Shown here: positions 25,350 to 33,186 of the stretch, in pieces
How the letters are laid out: every line of letters starts with the position of its first letter
Numbering within the stretch: position 1 is the stretch's first letter
Assembly (NCBI RefSeq): GCF_006539945.1
Contig: NZ_BJNZ01000010.1
Span: forward strand, 62,001 to 126,000
Reading direction: 5' to 3'
Length of the DNA: 64,000 bases
Source: Cellulosimicrobium cellulans
Lineage (GTDB): Bacteria > Actinomycetota > Actinomycetes > Actinomycetales > Cellulomonadaceae
Position numbers and translations under genes: made by a program
Notes under the pieces: generated by a model
Database searches by the model: none
What the model was told of the DNA's origin: nothing
What the model saw: only the letters and a program-made list of their open reading frames with translations

Positions 25350-26057
25350 GTGGACGACGGAGCGGGCACCATCGACCGGGCAGCGCGGCGCGACGGGGAG
25401 AGTGCGGGGGCCGGCGCGGCGCGCGGGGCGACCCACGACGCGACGCACGGCGCGACGCACGGCGCGACGCACGGCGCGCGCGCCACGGTGCAGGGACGCA
25501 GCGCGCAGCGGCAGCGCGCGATGGTCGAGGCGGCGGCGCACCTGCTCATCGCGGAGGGCTTCGGCGCCGTGACCCACCGCCAGGTGGCTCGCGCGGCGGG
25601 CGTGCCGCAGGGCTCGGCGTCGTACTACTTCCCGACGAGCGCGTCGCTGGTCTCGACGGCGGTCGAGGCCGCGGAGGACGTGCGCGCGACGGCGGCGCAG
25701 GAGCGGGCCGACGCGCTGTCGCGGGAGCCTCGGTCGAGCGCGGCGACGGCGCGCGAGCTGATCGAGACGCTGTACGCGCCGCACGTGGACGACACGGTGG
25801 TCGACGTGCGGCTGGACCCGATGCTCACGGCGATGCGCGACCCTGCGCTGCGGCCGATCATGCGCGCGTCGCGGCCGCGCCTGCTCGCCGCGGCGCAGAC
25901 CGTGCTGGACGCGTCGGGGCACGCGCACGTGACGGACGTCGACCTCGTGGCGCACGTGGTCGACGCGGCGCTGCTCTCCGCGGCGGCCGCGGAGGACGGC
26001 CGCGTGCTGGACCATGCGACGGAGACGGTCGCGCGCTTCCTGGACCACTGGCACTGA
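25350..26057 (+). CDS. TetR-family transcriptional regulator, 235 aa
   Basis: Repressor with the DNA-binding block QRQRAMVEAAAHLLIAEGFG, AVTHRQVARAAGVPQGSASYYFPTSASL (recognition helix GSASYYFPT), then a helical ligand domain. The GTG start is supported by TACGAT (25338-25343) exactly 6 nt before it, consistent with a leaderless transcript. Residues 27-43 are encoded by four 12-nt tandem units (25428-25475) giving GATH-DATH-GATH-GATH, a low-complexity N-terminal extension that may vary between strains. Upstream lies the repeat array C; downstream a GH3 glycosidase in the same direction but with its own promoter. Ligand unknown. Confidence 0.9.
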   Translation: MDDGAGTIDRAARRDGESAGAGAARGATHDATHGATHGATHGARATVQGRSAQRQRAMVEAAAHLLIAEGFGAVTHRQVARAAGVPQGSASYYFPTSASLVSTAVEAAEDVRATAAQERADALSREPRSSAATARELIETLYAPHVDDTVVDVRLDPMLTAMRDPALRPIMRASRPRLLAAAQTVLDASGHAHVTDVDLVAHVVDAALLSAAAAEDGRVLDHATETVARFLDHWH

Positions 26058-26070
26058 GGCTCCAACTTAC

Positions 26071-26100
26071 TTACCGGTTATTCAGTTTTACCGGTAGAGT
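26071..26100 (+). promoter_or_regulatory. Promoter and paired LacI-like operators of the GH3 gene
   Basis: TTACCGGT occurs twice (26071-26078 and 26088-26095), 17 nt start to start, each centred on the palindromic ACCGGT typical of LacI-family operators. TAGAGT (26095-26100) is a good -10 candidate, with TTACCG (26071-26076) at -35 distance (18 nt). This arrangement suggests repression by a sugar-responsive LacI regulator not encoded in this window. Confidence 0.5.
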
Positions 26101-26192
26101 GGCGGCGCCCGGGCCCCCGAGCGCGTCGGTGGCGACCCGCCCGACACGCACCGCCGCGGGCAGCCGTCGCCGTCGCCGTGGAAGGACCGTCC

Positions 26193-28430
26193 GTGAGCAC
26201 CCTCCCCTACCTCGATCCCGCTCTGCCCGTGGCCGACCGCGTCGAGGACCTCCTCGCGCGGATGACGCTCCCCGAGAAGGTCGGGCAGATGCTCCAGCTC
26301 GACGCGCGCGACGGCGTCGAGCCGGCGGTCCTGGACAAGCACGCCGGGTCGCTGCTGCACACGTCCCCGCAGAACGTGGTCGAGGCTCACGCGCTCACGG
26401 GGCAGACCCGGCTCGGCATCCCTCTGCTGGTCGCCGAGGACTGCATCCACGGCCACTCCTTCTGGGTCGGCGCGACGATCTTCCCCACGCAGCTCGGGAT
26501 GGCCGCCACGTGGGACCCCGAGCTCGTGGAGCGGGTCGCCCGCGCCACGGCGGTCGAGGTCGCCGCGACCGGCATCCACTGGACGTTCTCCCCCGTGCTG
26601 TGCATCGCGCGCGACCTGCGCTGGGGGCGCGTCGACGAGACGTTCGGCGAGGACCCGTACCTCATCGGCGAGCTCGCGTCGGCGATGGTGCGCGGGTATC
26701 AGGGCGACGGCCTCGCGGACCCGACCGGGGTCCTCGCGACCGCCAAGCACTTCGCCGGCTACTCCGAGACGCAGGGCGGCCGCGACGCGAGCGAGGCCGA
26801 CATCTCGCCGCGCAAGCTCCGGTCCTGGTTCCTGCCCCCGTTCGAGCGCGTCGCGCGCGAGGGCTGCGCGACCTTCATGCTCGGCTACCAGTCCATGGAC
26901 GGCGTGCCCGTCACCGTCAACGGCTGGCTGCTCGACGACGTCCTGCGCGGCGAGTGGGGTTACACGGGCACCCTCGTCACCGACTGGGACAACGTCGGCC
27001 GCATGGTCTGGGAGCAGCACATCCAACCCGACTACGTGCACGCCTCCGCCGCCGCCGTGCGCGCGGGCAACGACATGATCATGACCACGCCGAAGTTCTT
27101 CGAGGGCGCGCTCGAGGCGGTCGCGCGCGGGCTCGTCGACGAGGCCGCGATCGACGCGGCGGTGCGCCGCATCCTCACGCTCAAGTTCCGGCTCGGGCTG
27201 TTCGAGGACCCGCGCCGCCCCGACGTCGCGCGCCAGGAGGCCGTCATCGCCTCGGCGGCTCACACCGCCGTCAACCTCGAGGTCGCCCGGCGGTCACTGG
27301 TCCTGCTCGCGAACGACGGCACGCTCCCCTTCACCGGCGGGCGCACGGTCGCCGTCGTCGGCCCGAACGCGGACGACGACCACACCCAGCTCGGCGACTG
27401 GGCGGGCGCGTCGGGCCAGGCCGACTGGCTGCCCGACGGCCACCCGCGCGAGATGACCACGACCGTCCTCGACGGCTTCCGCGCCCTCGTCCCCGAGGGC
27501 TGGACCGTCACGCACGCGCGCGGCGCCGACATCCTCACGCTCGAGCCCGACCCCGAGGGCGAGCTGTTCCCCGACGGCCAGCCGCGCCCGCAGGTCGTCG
27601 TGCCCGCGGAGCCCGACGACGGGCTGATCGCCGAGGCCGTGGCCGCGGCACGCGACGCGGACCTGGTGGTGGCCGTCGTCGGCGACCGCATCGAGCTCGT
27701 CGGTGAGGGCAGGTCGACCGCGACGCTCGAGCTCGTCGGCGGCCAGGTCGCCCTGCTCGACGCGCTCGTCGCGACCGGCACGCCCGTCGTGGTCGTCGTC
27801 GTCGCGTCCAAGCCGCTCGTGCTCCCGCCGTCCGCCCACGCGGCGGCCGCGATCGTCTGGGCCGCGAACCCGGGCATGCGCGGCGGCCAGGCCGTCGCCG
27901 AGCTCGTCCTCGGGCGGATCGAGCCCGAGGGCCGGCTCCCGATCTCGTTCGCCCGGCACGCCGGCCAGCAGCCCACGTACTACAACGTGGTCCGCGGGCA
28001 GCACGGCGACCGGTACGCCGACCTCACCCAGAGCCCGGCGTTCGCCTTCGGCGAGGGCCTGAGCTACACGACGGTCGACTACGCGGACCTGCGCGTCCTC
28101 GGCTCGGTGCACGGCCCCGACGACGTCGTGCGCGCCCAGGTCACGCTCACCAACACCGGCACGCGGCCCGTCCGCGAGACCGTGCAGGTCTACGTGAGCG
28201 ACACCGTGACGTCCGTGACGTGGGCCGAGAAGGAGCTCAAGGCGTACCGCAAGGTCGCGCTCGGCCCGGGCGAGTCCACGGTCGTCGACCTCGAGGTCCC
28301 CGTCGCGGACTGCACGCTCGTCGACGCCCTGGGACGTCGCGTCGTCGAGCCGGGCGAGTTCGAGCTCCGGGTCGGCCCGTCCTCGCGCGAGAACGCGCTC
28401 CTGCGCGCGCCGTTCGTCGTCAAGGGCTGA
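26193..28430 (+). CDS. Glycoside hydrolase family 3 beta-glucosidase/xylosidase, 745 aa
   Basis: Intracellular exo-acting glycosidase (no signal peptide) that would cleave imported oligosaccharides. The GH3 N-terminal barrel runs to about residue 330, with VEDLLARMTLPEKVGQMLQ at the start, the substrate-binding KHFAGYSETQGGRD and the nucleophile region TLVTDWDNVGRM (Asp in TDW). The GH3-C domain follows (about 365-590) and a C-terminal fibronectin-III-like domain (about 650-740: VTLTNTGTRPVRETVQVYV). GTG start with GGAAGGA upstream; an ATG five codons earlier is less likely. Two LacI-like operators precede it. Specificity between glucosides and xylosides cannot be assigned. Confidence 0.93.
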   Translation: MSTLPYLDPALPVADRVEDLLARMTLPEKVGQMLQLDARDGVEPAVLDKHAGSLLHTSPQNVVEAHALTGQTRLGIPLLVAEDCIHGHSFWVGATIFPTQLGMAATWDPELVERVARATAVEVAATGIHWTFSPVLCIARDLRWGRVDETFGEDPYLIGELASAMVRGYQGDGLADPTGVLATAKHFAGYSETQGGRDASEADISPRKLRSWFLPPFERVAREGCATFMLGYQSMDGVPVTVNGWLLDDVLRGEWGYTGTLVTDWDNVGRMVWEQHIQPDYVHASAAAVRAGNDMIMTTPKFFEGALEAVARGLVDEAAIDAAVRRILTLKFRLGLFEDPRRPDVARQEAVIASAAHTAVNLEVARRSLVLLANDGTLPFTGGRTVAVVGPNADDDHTQLGDWAGASGQADWLPDGHPREMTTTVLDGFRALVPEGWTVTHARGADILTLEPDPEGELFPDGQPRPQVVVPAEPDDGLIAEAVAAARDADLVVAVVGDRIELVGEGRSTATLELVGGQVALLDALVATGTPVVVVVVASKPLVLPPSAHAAAAIVWAANPGMRGGQAVAELVLGRIEPEGRLPISFARHAGQQPTYYNVVRGQHGDRYADLTQSPAFAFGEGLSYTTVDYADLRVLGSVHGPDDVVRAQVTLTNTGTRPVRETVQVYVSDTVTSVTWAEKELKAYRKVALGPGESTVVDLEVPVADCTLVDALGRRVVEPGEFELRVGPSSRENALLRAPFVVKG

Positions 28431-28516
28431 GCCCCCGGTCATTCGCCCGCGCCCGACGCTTCCACGGGCGGGCAGGACGTGCGGTCCCTCACCATCCACA
28501 GGGACGAGCTCGAGCC

Positions 28517-28545
28517 TTGGCAGGATCGCTACTTTTACGTAGCAT
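28517..28545 (+). promoter_or_regulatory. Sigma-70-type promoter of the secreted protein gene
   Basis: TTGGCA (28517-28522), 17-nt spacer and TAGCAT (28540-28545), 55 nt before the ATG at 28600. A small dyad GCTAC...GTAGC covers the spacer and -10. The surrounding 40 bp are notably AT-rich for this region. Confidence 0.65.
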
Positions 28546-28599
28546 TCTGCGACGGGTCGACAGCGGTCGGCTCGTCGTCTCGATCTCAGGGGGAAACAC

Positions 28600-29577
28600 A
28601 TGACCGTCCGCCGTACCCGGTCGATCACCGCAGTCGGGGTCTGTACCGCGCTGCTCATCTCCGTCGGCGCCACCGGCGCCTCGGCTTCCACCCGAGGAGG
28701 GTCCGGCCACCCCGGGCCGCAGGACCTCGCCGACACCACGGCGAGCCTCATCGCCGAGGTCGCCCCTGACCAGGGTCAGGTCTTGACCGGTGCGCAGCGG
28801 AGCGGGGCCGTCGTCACCGGAACCCCGCACGTCGACGCCACCGTCCCGCTCGACGGCGACGAGCCCGTCGTCCTCGAGGACGCCACCGACCGGACACCCC
28901 CGCTCACGGTGTCGCTCCCGGCAGAGACCAGCACGCACGACGGCCAGGTCGCGACGGACGGCACCGTGGTCTACGAGGCCGTCGACGACGGGGCGCACGC
29001 TGCCGTCCAGGCCCTCGACGACGGGTCCGTGCGCATCCAGACCATCACCCCGAGCGCAGACGGACCGCACGCGTTCACCTACACGTTCGGGGACGGGATC
29101 ACGCCCGTCGAGGGACGGGACGGGGCCGTCGAGCTCGTCCAGGAGATCGCGCCGGGTGTCGCCCTCACCGTCGGACAGGTCAGCGCTCCGTGGGCCGCCG
29201 ACGCCGACGGCGCTCCGCTGAGCACCACCTACCGGATCGACGGGGACGCACTCGTCCAGACCGTCGACACCGACGCGGGCACCACCTATCCGGTCGTCGC
29301 CGATCCGAAGATCACCAAGACCTGGTGGAACACCACGGTCTACCTCAACCGCTACGAGACCCGGCGGCTCGCGGACGGCGCACAGGTGACGGCGTTCGTC
29401 GCAGGACTGGTGCCGCACGCCGTCGCCAAGGCGATCGGCGCGATGGCCCAGGCGGGCTCGCTCTACGCCCGCATCTGGTACAACGAGGGGAAGTGCATCA
29501 AGTTCGTGTACTACCTCAACCGTGCCAACGTCTGGCAGCCCTACGCCGGGGCAGAAGCAGGAAGATACTGCCGATGA
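28600..29577 (+). CDS. Secreted protein with C-terminal WW/YLN...Cys domain, 325 aa
   Basis: Sec-exported protein of unknown function. The signal peptide is clear (MTVRRTRSITAVGVCTALLI...ATGASAS, cleavage near residue 30). Residues 35-220 are acidic and beta-rich. After the YPVVADP motif comes a compact C-terminal domain (about residues 235-325: KITKTWWNTTVYLNRYETRR, an Ala/Gly-rich amphipathic helix, then WYNEGKCIKFVYYLN and a final GRYCR), with two cysteines likely bridged. Similar C-terminal modules recur in actinobacterial secreted proteins of unknown role. GGGGGA ribosome site at 8 nt. Its stop overlaps the start of a small membrane protein, a layout also seen in secreted toxin/immunity pairs. 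Confidence 0.85.
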   Translation: MTVRRTRSITAVGVCTALLISVGATGASASTRGGSGHPGPQDLADTTASLIAEVAPDQGQVLTGAQRSGAVVTGTPHVDATVPLDGDEPVVLEDATDRTPPLTVSLPAETSTHDGQVATDGTVVYEAVDDGAHAAVQALDDGSVRIQTITPSADGPHAFTYTFGDGITPVEGRDGAVELVQEIAPGVALTVGQVSAPWAADADGAPLSTTYRIDGDALVQTVDTDAGTTYPVVADPKITKTWWNTTVYLNRYETRRLADGAQVTAFVAGLVPHAVAKAIGAMAQAGSLYARIWYNEGKCIKFVYYLNRANVWQPYAGAEAGRYCR

Positions 29578-29813
29578 CCGACACGAACCTCTGGCTCGTG
29601 CTGTGCGGGTCCGTCGGGCTGCTCGTGGCCTGGTCACAGCACGTCGCCGAGCAGCGGGAGTCGGCACGGACCGTGACGACCGTGACGACGATCGGTGTCG
29701 TCTCGGCCGGTGCTCTGTGCGCCGCCGCGGAGGGGCAGTGGCTCGCGGCAGGTGGGGCGGTCCTGCTGCCCTACGTCGCACTGCGGCTCATCCTGGGCCG
29801 TGGTCACCGGTAG
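29574..29813 (+). CDS. Small membrane protein, 79 aa
   Basis: Three predicted hydrophobic helices (NLWLVLCGSVGLLVAW, VTTIGVVSAGALCAAAE and WLAAGGAVLLPYVALRLIL) and a basic C-terminus GRGHR. The ATG overlaps the stop of the secreted-protein gene by 4 nt, so the two are translationally coupled. No recognisable family. It could protect against, help export, or anchor the upstream product; this is inference from gene order only. Confidence 0.75.
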   Translation: MTDTNLWLVLCGSVGLLVAWSQHVAEQRESARTVTTVTTIGVVSAGALCAAAEGQWLAAGGAVLLPYVALRLILGRGHR

Positions 29814-29844
29814 CGGTAGACTCCGCGACGACCACGCCGCACCG

Positions 29845-30003
29845 TCGCCCTCGTGACCTGCCGGAACCGAGGGCGATCGCCCTCACCACCCCGGACTCGG
29901 GGAGGTGAGGGCGGACCGGGTGTCTGACGCCGCCCTGGCACCCTCCCACCCGGCACCCGGTCGAGTCTCTCGACCGCGGGGTGTTCCGCACCCCGCGGTC
30001 GAG
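29845..30003. terminator. Cluster of overlapping hairpins between convergent genes
   Basis: Three dyads: TCGCCCTCG/CGAGGGCGA (29845-29853 with 29868-29876); GCCCTCACCACCCCG/CGGGGAGGTGAGGGC (29879-29893 with 29898-29912, one mismatch); and CTCGACCGCGGGGTG/CACCCCGCGGTCGAG (29969-29983 with 29989-30003, perfect). The palindrome GAGGGCGATCGCCCTC joins the first two, so they can form alternative structures. It separates the secreted-protein operon from hppA. Confidence 0.65.
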
Positions 30004-30103
30004 GGTCCCCGACCCCGGCAACAGCTCGGCTGCTCAGTGAGCACCGGACCACCATGCACAGGGACGGACGACGCACGACCCGCGCGCACCGGTCCGCGAT
30101 CGG

Positions 30104-32419
30104 TCAGGCGCCGGTCGCGACGCGCTCGGGCTCGACCGTGGACTGCTCGCGGTCGACGCGCGCCGCGCGGAGCCGGGACATGATCACCGCGCCGAACGCG
30201 ATCGCCGCCGCGACGACAGCGATGCCGATCCGCAGCGTGTGGTTCGCGTCCGCGGGGACGCTCATGAGCACCACCGCCGGTGCGATCAGCACCGACACGA
30301 GGTTCATGACCTTGATGAGCGGGTTGATCGCCGGCCCGGCCGTGTCCTTGAACGGGTCGCCGACGGTGTCACCGATGACGGTCGCCGCGTGCGCCTCGGA
30401 GCCCTTGCCGCCGTAGGCACCGTCCTCGACGATCTTCTTCGCGTTGTCCCACGCGCCGCCCGAGTTGGCGAGGAACACCGCCATGAGCACACCCGCACCG
30501 ATCGCCCCGGCGAGGAAGCCGGCGAGCGGGCCGACGCCCAGGCCGAACCCGACCGCGATGGGCGCGAACGCGGCGAGCAGACCCGGCGTCGCGAGCTCGC
30601 GCAGCGAGTCGCGCGTGCAGATGTCCACGACCTTGCCGTACTCCGGGCGCTCCTGGAACGTCATGATCCCGGGGTGCTCGCGGAACTGGCGGCGCACCTC
30701 GAAGACGATCGCCCCGGCGGCCCGCGTCACGGCGTCGATCGCGAGGCCGGAGAACAGGAAGACCGTCGCGGCACCGAGGATCAGGCCCACGAGCGTGATC
30801 GGCGAGATGATCTGGTAGTCGAGCATGGCGGTGACGAGGCCGCTGCCGACCGCCTCGACGTCGGCGAGCGCGTGGCTCACCGCGTCGGCGTACGACCCGA
30901 ACAGCGCGGTGGCGGCGAGGACCGCCGTCGTGATCGCGATGCCCTTGGTGATGGCCTTCGTCGTGTTGCCCACCGCGTCGAGGTCCGTGAGGATCTGCGC
31001 CGCCTCCGCGTCGCCGTCGCCGGACTCGCCGACCGACATCTCGTAGATGCCCTGGGCGTTGTCCGAGACCGGGCCGAACGTGTCCATCGCGACGATGACG
31101 CCGACCGTGGTGAGCAGCCCGCACCCGGCGAGCGCGACGAGGAACAGCGCGAGCCACACCGAGCCGCCCGCGAGGAGGAACAGGCCGCAGATCGCGGCGG
31201 CGATCACGCCCGCCGTGTACACCGCGGACTCGAACCCGACCCCGATGCCGGACAGGACGACGGTCGCGGCGCCCGTGCGCGAGGTGGCCGCCACGTGCAG
31301 CGTCGGCTTCGACGTCGTGCCGGTGAAGTAGCCCGTGATCCACAGGATGATGCCCGCGAGGACGATGCCGATGACGACCGCGAGGCTCGCGACGACGCGC
31401 GGGTCGGCGGCGATCCCCGACAGGTCGCCGAGGTCCGCCGTGCCGTCGAGCGCCGAGAACGACGACGGCAGGTAGACGAACGCGGCGACCGCGGCGAGCA
31501 CCGCGCCGATGAGCGCGGAGAGGTAGAACCCGCGGTAGATGGCCTTGAGCCCGTTCTCCTGGCCGCGCACGCGCGTGATGAAGACGCCCAGCACGGCGAC
31601 GAGCGCGCCGATCGCGGTGACCACGAGCGGGAAGACGAGGCCCTCCTCGCCCATGGCCGCCTTGCCGAGGATGAGCGCCGCGACGAGCGTCACGGCGTAC
31701 GACTCGAAGAGGTCGGCGGCCATGCCGGCGCAGTCGCCCACGTTGTCGCCCACGTTGTCCGCGATCGTCGCCGCGTTGCGCGGGTCGTCCTCGGGGATGC
31801 CCTGCTCGACCTTGCCGACGAGGTCCGCACCGACGTCGGCCGCCTTGGTGAAGATGCCGCCGCCGACGCGCATGAACATGGCGAGCAGCGCGGCGCCGAA
31901 GCCGAAGCCCTCGAGCACGGCCGGCGCGTCGCCCTTGTAGATCAGCACGACCCCCGCGGCACCGAGCAGGCCGAGGCCGACGACCGACATGCCGACGACG
32001 CCGCCCGTCCGGAACGCGATGCGCGCGCCCTCGGTGCGTCCGCCGGGCCGGGTCGCGGCCGACGCGACGCGCACGTTGGCCCGCACCGCGAGCCACATGC
32101 CGAGGTAGCCGATGGCCGCCGAGAACCCGGCGCCGACGAGGAACGCCACCGAGCGCCCGACGCGGATGCCGCCGTCACCAGGCAGCAGGAACAGCAGGCC
32201 GAAGACGATCACCGCGAACAGGGCGAGCGTGCGGAACTGGCGGCTCAGGTAGGCCCCGGCGCCCTCCTGCACGGCCTGGGCGATGTCCTGCATCTTCGCC
32301 GTGCCGTCGTCCGCGGCCAGGACCTGTCTGCGCAGGACGAACGCGAAGACCAGCGCCACGAGCGCGATCACCGCGATGACGGCGACGATGGTGAGACTTT
32401 CCGAACCGAGCGTGAGCAT
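30104..32419 (-). CDS. hppA: Membrane-bound proton-translocating pyrophosphatase, 771 aa
   Basis: Hydrolyses pyrophosphate and pumps protons (or possibly sodium) across the membrane. About 16 hydrophobic helices are visible. The catalytic loop motifs are intact: GGIFTKAADVGADLVGKVE, DPRNAATIADNVGDNVGDCA and the C-terminal DNAKKIVEDG plus GDTVGDPFKDTAGPAINPL. In the subtype-determining segment it reads GNTTKAITKG; lysine at this place marks K+-independent H+-pumping enzymes, whereas K+-dependent ones have alanine. AGGAGG lies 5 nt before the ATG. Ends in a Glu/Arg/Ala tail. Divergent from the ECF sigma gene. Confidence 0.97.
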   Translation of the reverse strand: MLTLGSESLTIVAVIAVIALVALVFAFVLRRQVLAADDGTAKMQDIAQAVQEGAGAYLSRQFRTLALFAVIVFGLLFLLPGDGGIRVGRSVAFLVGAGFSAAIGYLGMWLAVRANVRVASAATRPGGRTEGARIAFRTGGVVGMSVVGLGLLGAAGVVLIYKGDAPAVLEGFGFGAALLAMFMRVGGGIFTKAADVGADLVGKVEQGIPEDDPRNAATIADNVGDNVGDCAGMAADLFESYAVTLVAALILGKAAMGEEGLVFPLVVTAIGALVAVLGVFITRVRGQENGLKAIYRGFYLSALIGAVLAAVAAFVYLPSSFSALDGTADLGDLSGIAADPRVVASLAVVIGIVLAGIILWITGYFTGTTSKPTLHVAATSRTGAATVVLSGIGVGFESAVYTAGVIAAAICGLFLLAGGSVWLALFLVALAGCGLLTTVGVIVAMDTFGPVSDNAQGIYEMSVGESGDGDAEAAQILTDLDAVGNTTKAITKGIAITTAVLAATALFGSYADAVSHALADVEAVGSGLVTAMLDYQIISPITLVGLILGAATVFLFSGLAIDAVTRAAGAIVFEVRRQFREHPGIMTFQERPEYGKVVDICTRDSLRELATPGLLAAFAPIAVGFGLGVGPLAGFLAGAIGAGVLMAVFLANSGGAWDNAKKIVEDGAYGGKGSEAHAATVIGDTVGDPFKDTAGPAINPLIKVMNLVSVLIAPAVVLMSVPADANHTLRIGIAVVAAAIAFGAVIMSRLRAARVDREQSTVEPERVATGA

Positions 32420-32652
32420 CCGTCCTCCTTGACGAACCGCGCGACCGTCGCGCCGGTCCCCTGCCGGAGCGATGGGGGTGAGTCTACGCACGTGTGGCGC
32501 ACGTCACGACCACTCGTGCAGGACGTCACAAACGCATCCCCGCCGCCCTCGGCGAGCCGGTCGCGGAAGAGGCTGCACCCGACCCCAACCGAACGCTCGC
32601 GACGGACGTTGAGAAGGGCGACGGTGTTCACGACGAGCAGGAGGCATGCGCG

Positions 32653-33186
32653 ATGGCGCGATGGGAAACGGTGCTGGACGAGATCGTCCGCACCCGGCGG
32701 AGGGCGCTCGTCGGTTACGCCTATCTCCTCACCGGGAACGCCACGGAGGCGGAGGACCTCGTCCAGGACGCCCTGTTCCGGACCTTTCGCCGCGGACGTT
32801 CTGCGACGGACTTCCAGCTCGCCGAGAGCTACGTCCGCCGCTCGATCGTCACGGCGTACCTCGACGGCACCCGCCGCCGCAAGCGGTGGGACGGTGTGCG
32901 CCATCTGCTCGATCCGCGCCCCGAGGTGCACGAGCCGACCCCTACCGAAGTGCGCCTCGACATCGTGGAGGCGCTCGGGGCGCTCTCGCCACGAGAGCGC
33001 GCATGCGTCGTCCTGCGGTACTTCAGCGACCTCCCCGTCCGCGACGTCGCCGCACAGCTCGGGATCGGCGAAGGGACCGTCAAGCGCTACCTCAGCGACG
33101 CGAACACCAAGCTTGCCGCCCGACTCGGCCCCGTCCGAGCGGCCGACGACGACCTGACCGTGACGAACCAGCGAGGTGCGCGATGA
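32653..33186 (+). CDS. SigE-type (sigma-70, ECF) RNA polymerase sigma factor, 177 aa
   Basis: Extracytoplasmic-function sigma factor. Region 2 reads RRRALVGYAYLLTGNATEAEDLVQDALFR, region 4 LGALSPRERACVVLRYFSDL followed by the helix-turn-helix DVAAQLGIGEGTVKRYLSDANTKL. These match the actinobacterial SigE-family subgroup. The ATG at 32653 has AGGAGG 8 nt upstream; earlier in-frame starts add about 50 residues without family similarity. Its stop overlaps the next gene by 4 nt. That gene encodes a single-pass membrane protein with a cytosolic N-terminus, as expected of an anti-sigma factor. Confidence 0.93.
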   Translation: MARWETVLDEIVRTRRRALVGYAYLLTGNATEAEDLVQDALFRTFRRGRSATDFQLAESYVRRSIVTAYLDGTRRRKRWDGVRHLLDPRPEVHEPTPTEVRLDIVEALGALSPRERACVVLRYFSDLPVRDVAAQLGIGEGTVKRYLSDANTKLAARLGPVRAADDDLTVTNQRGAR

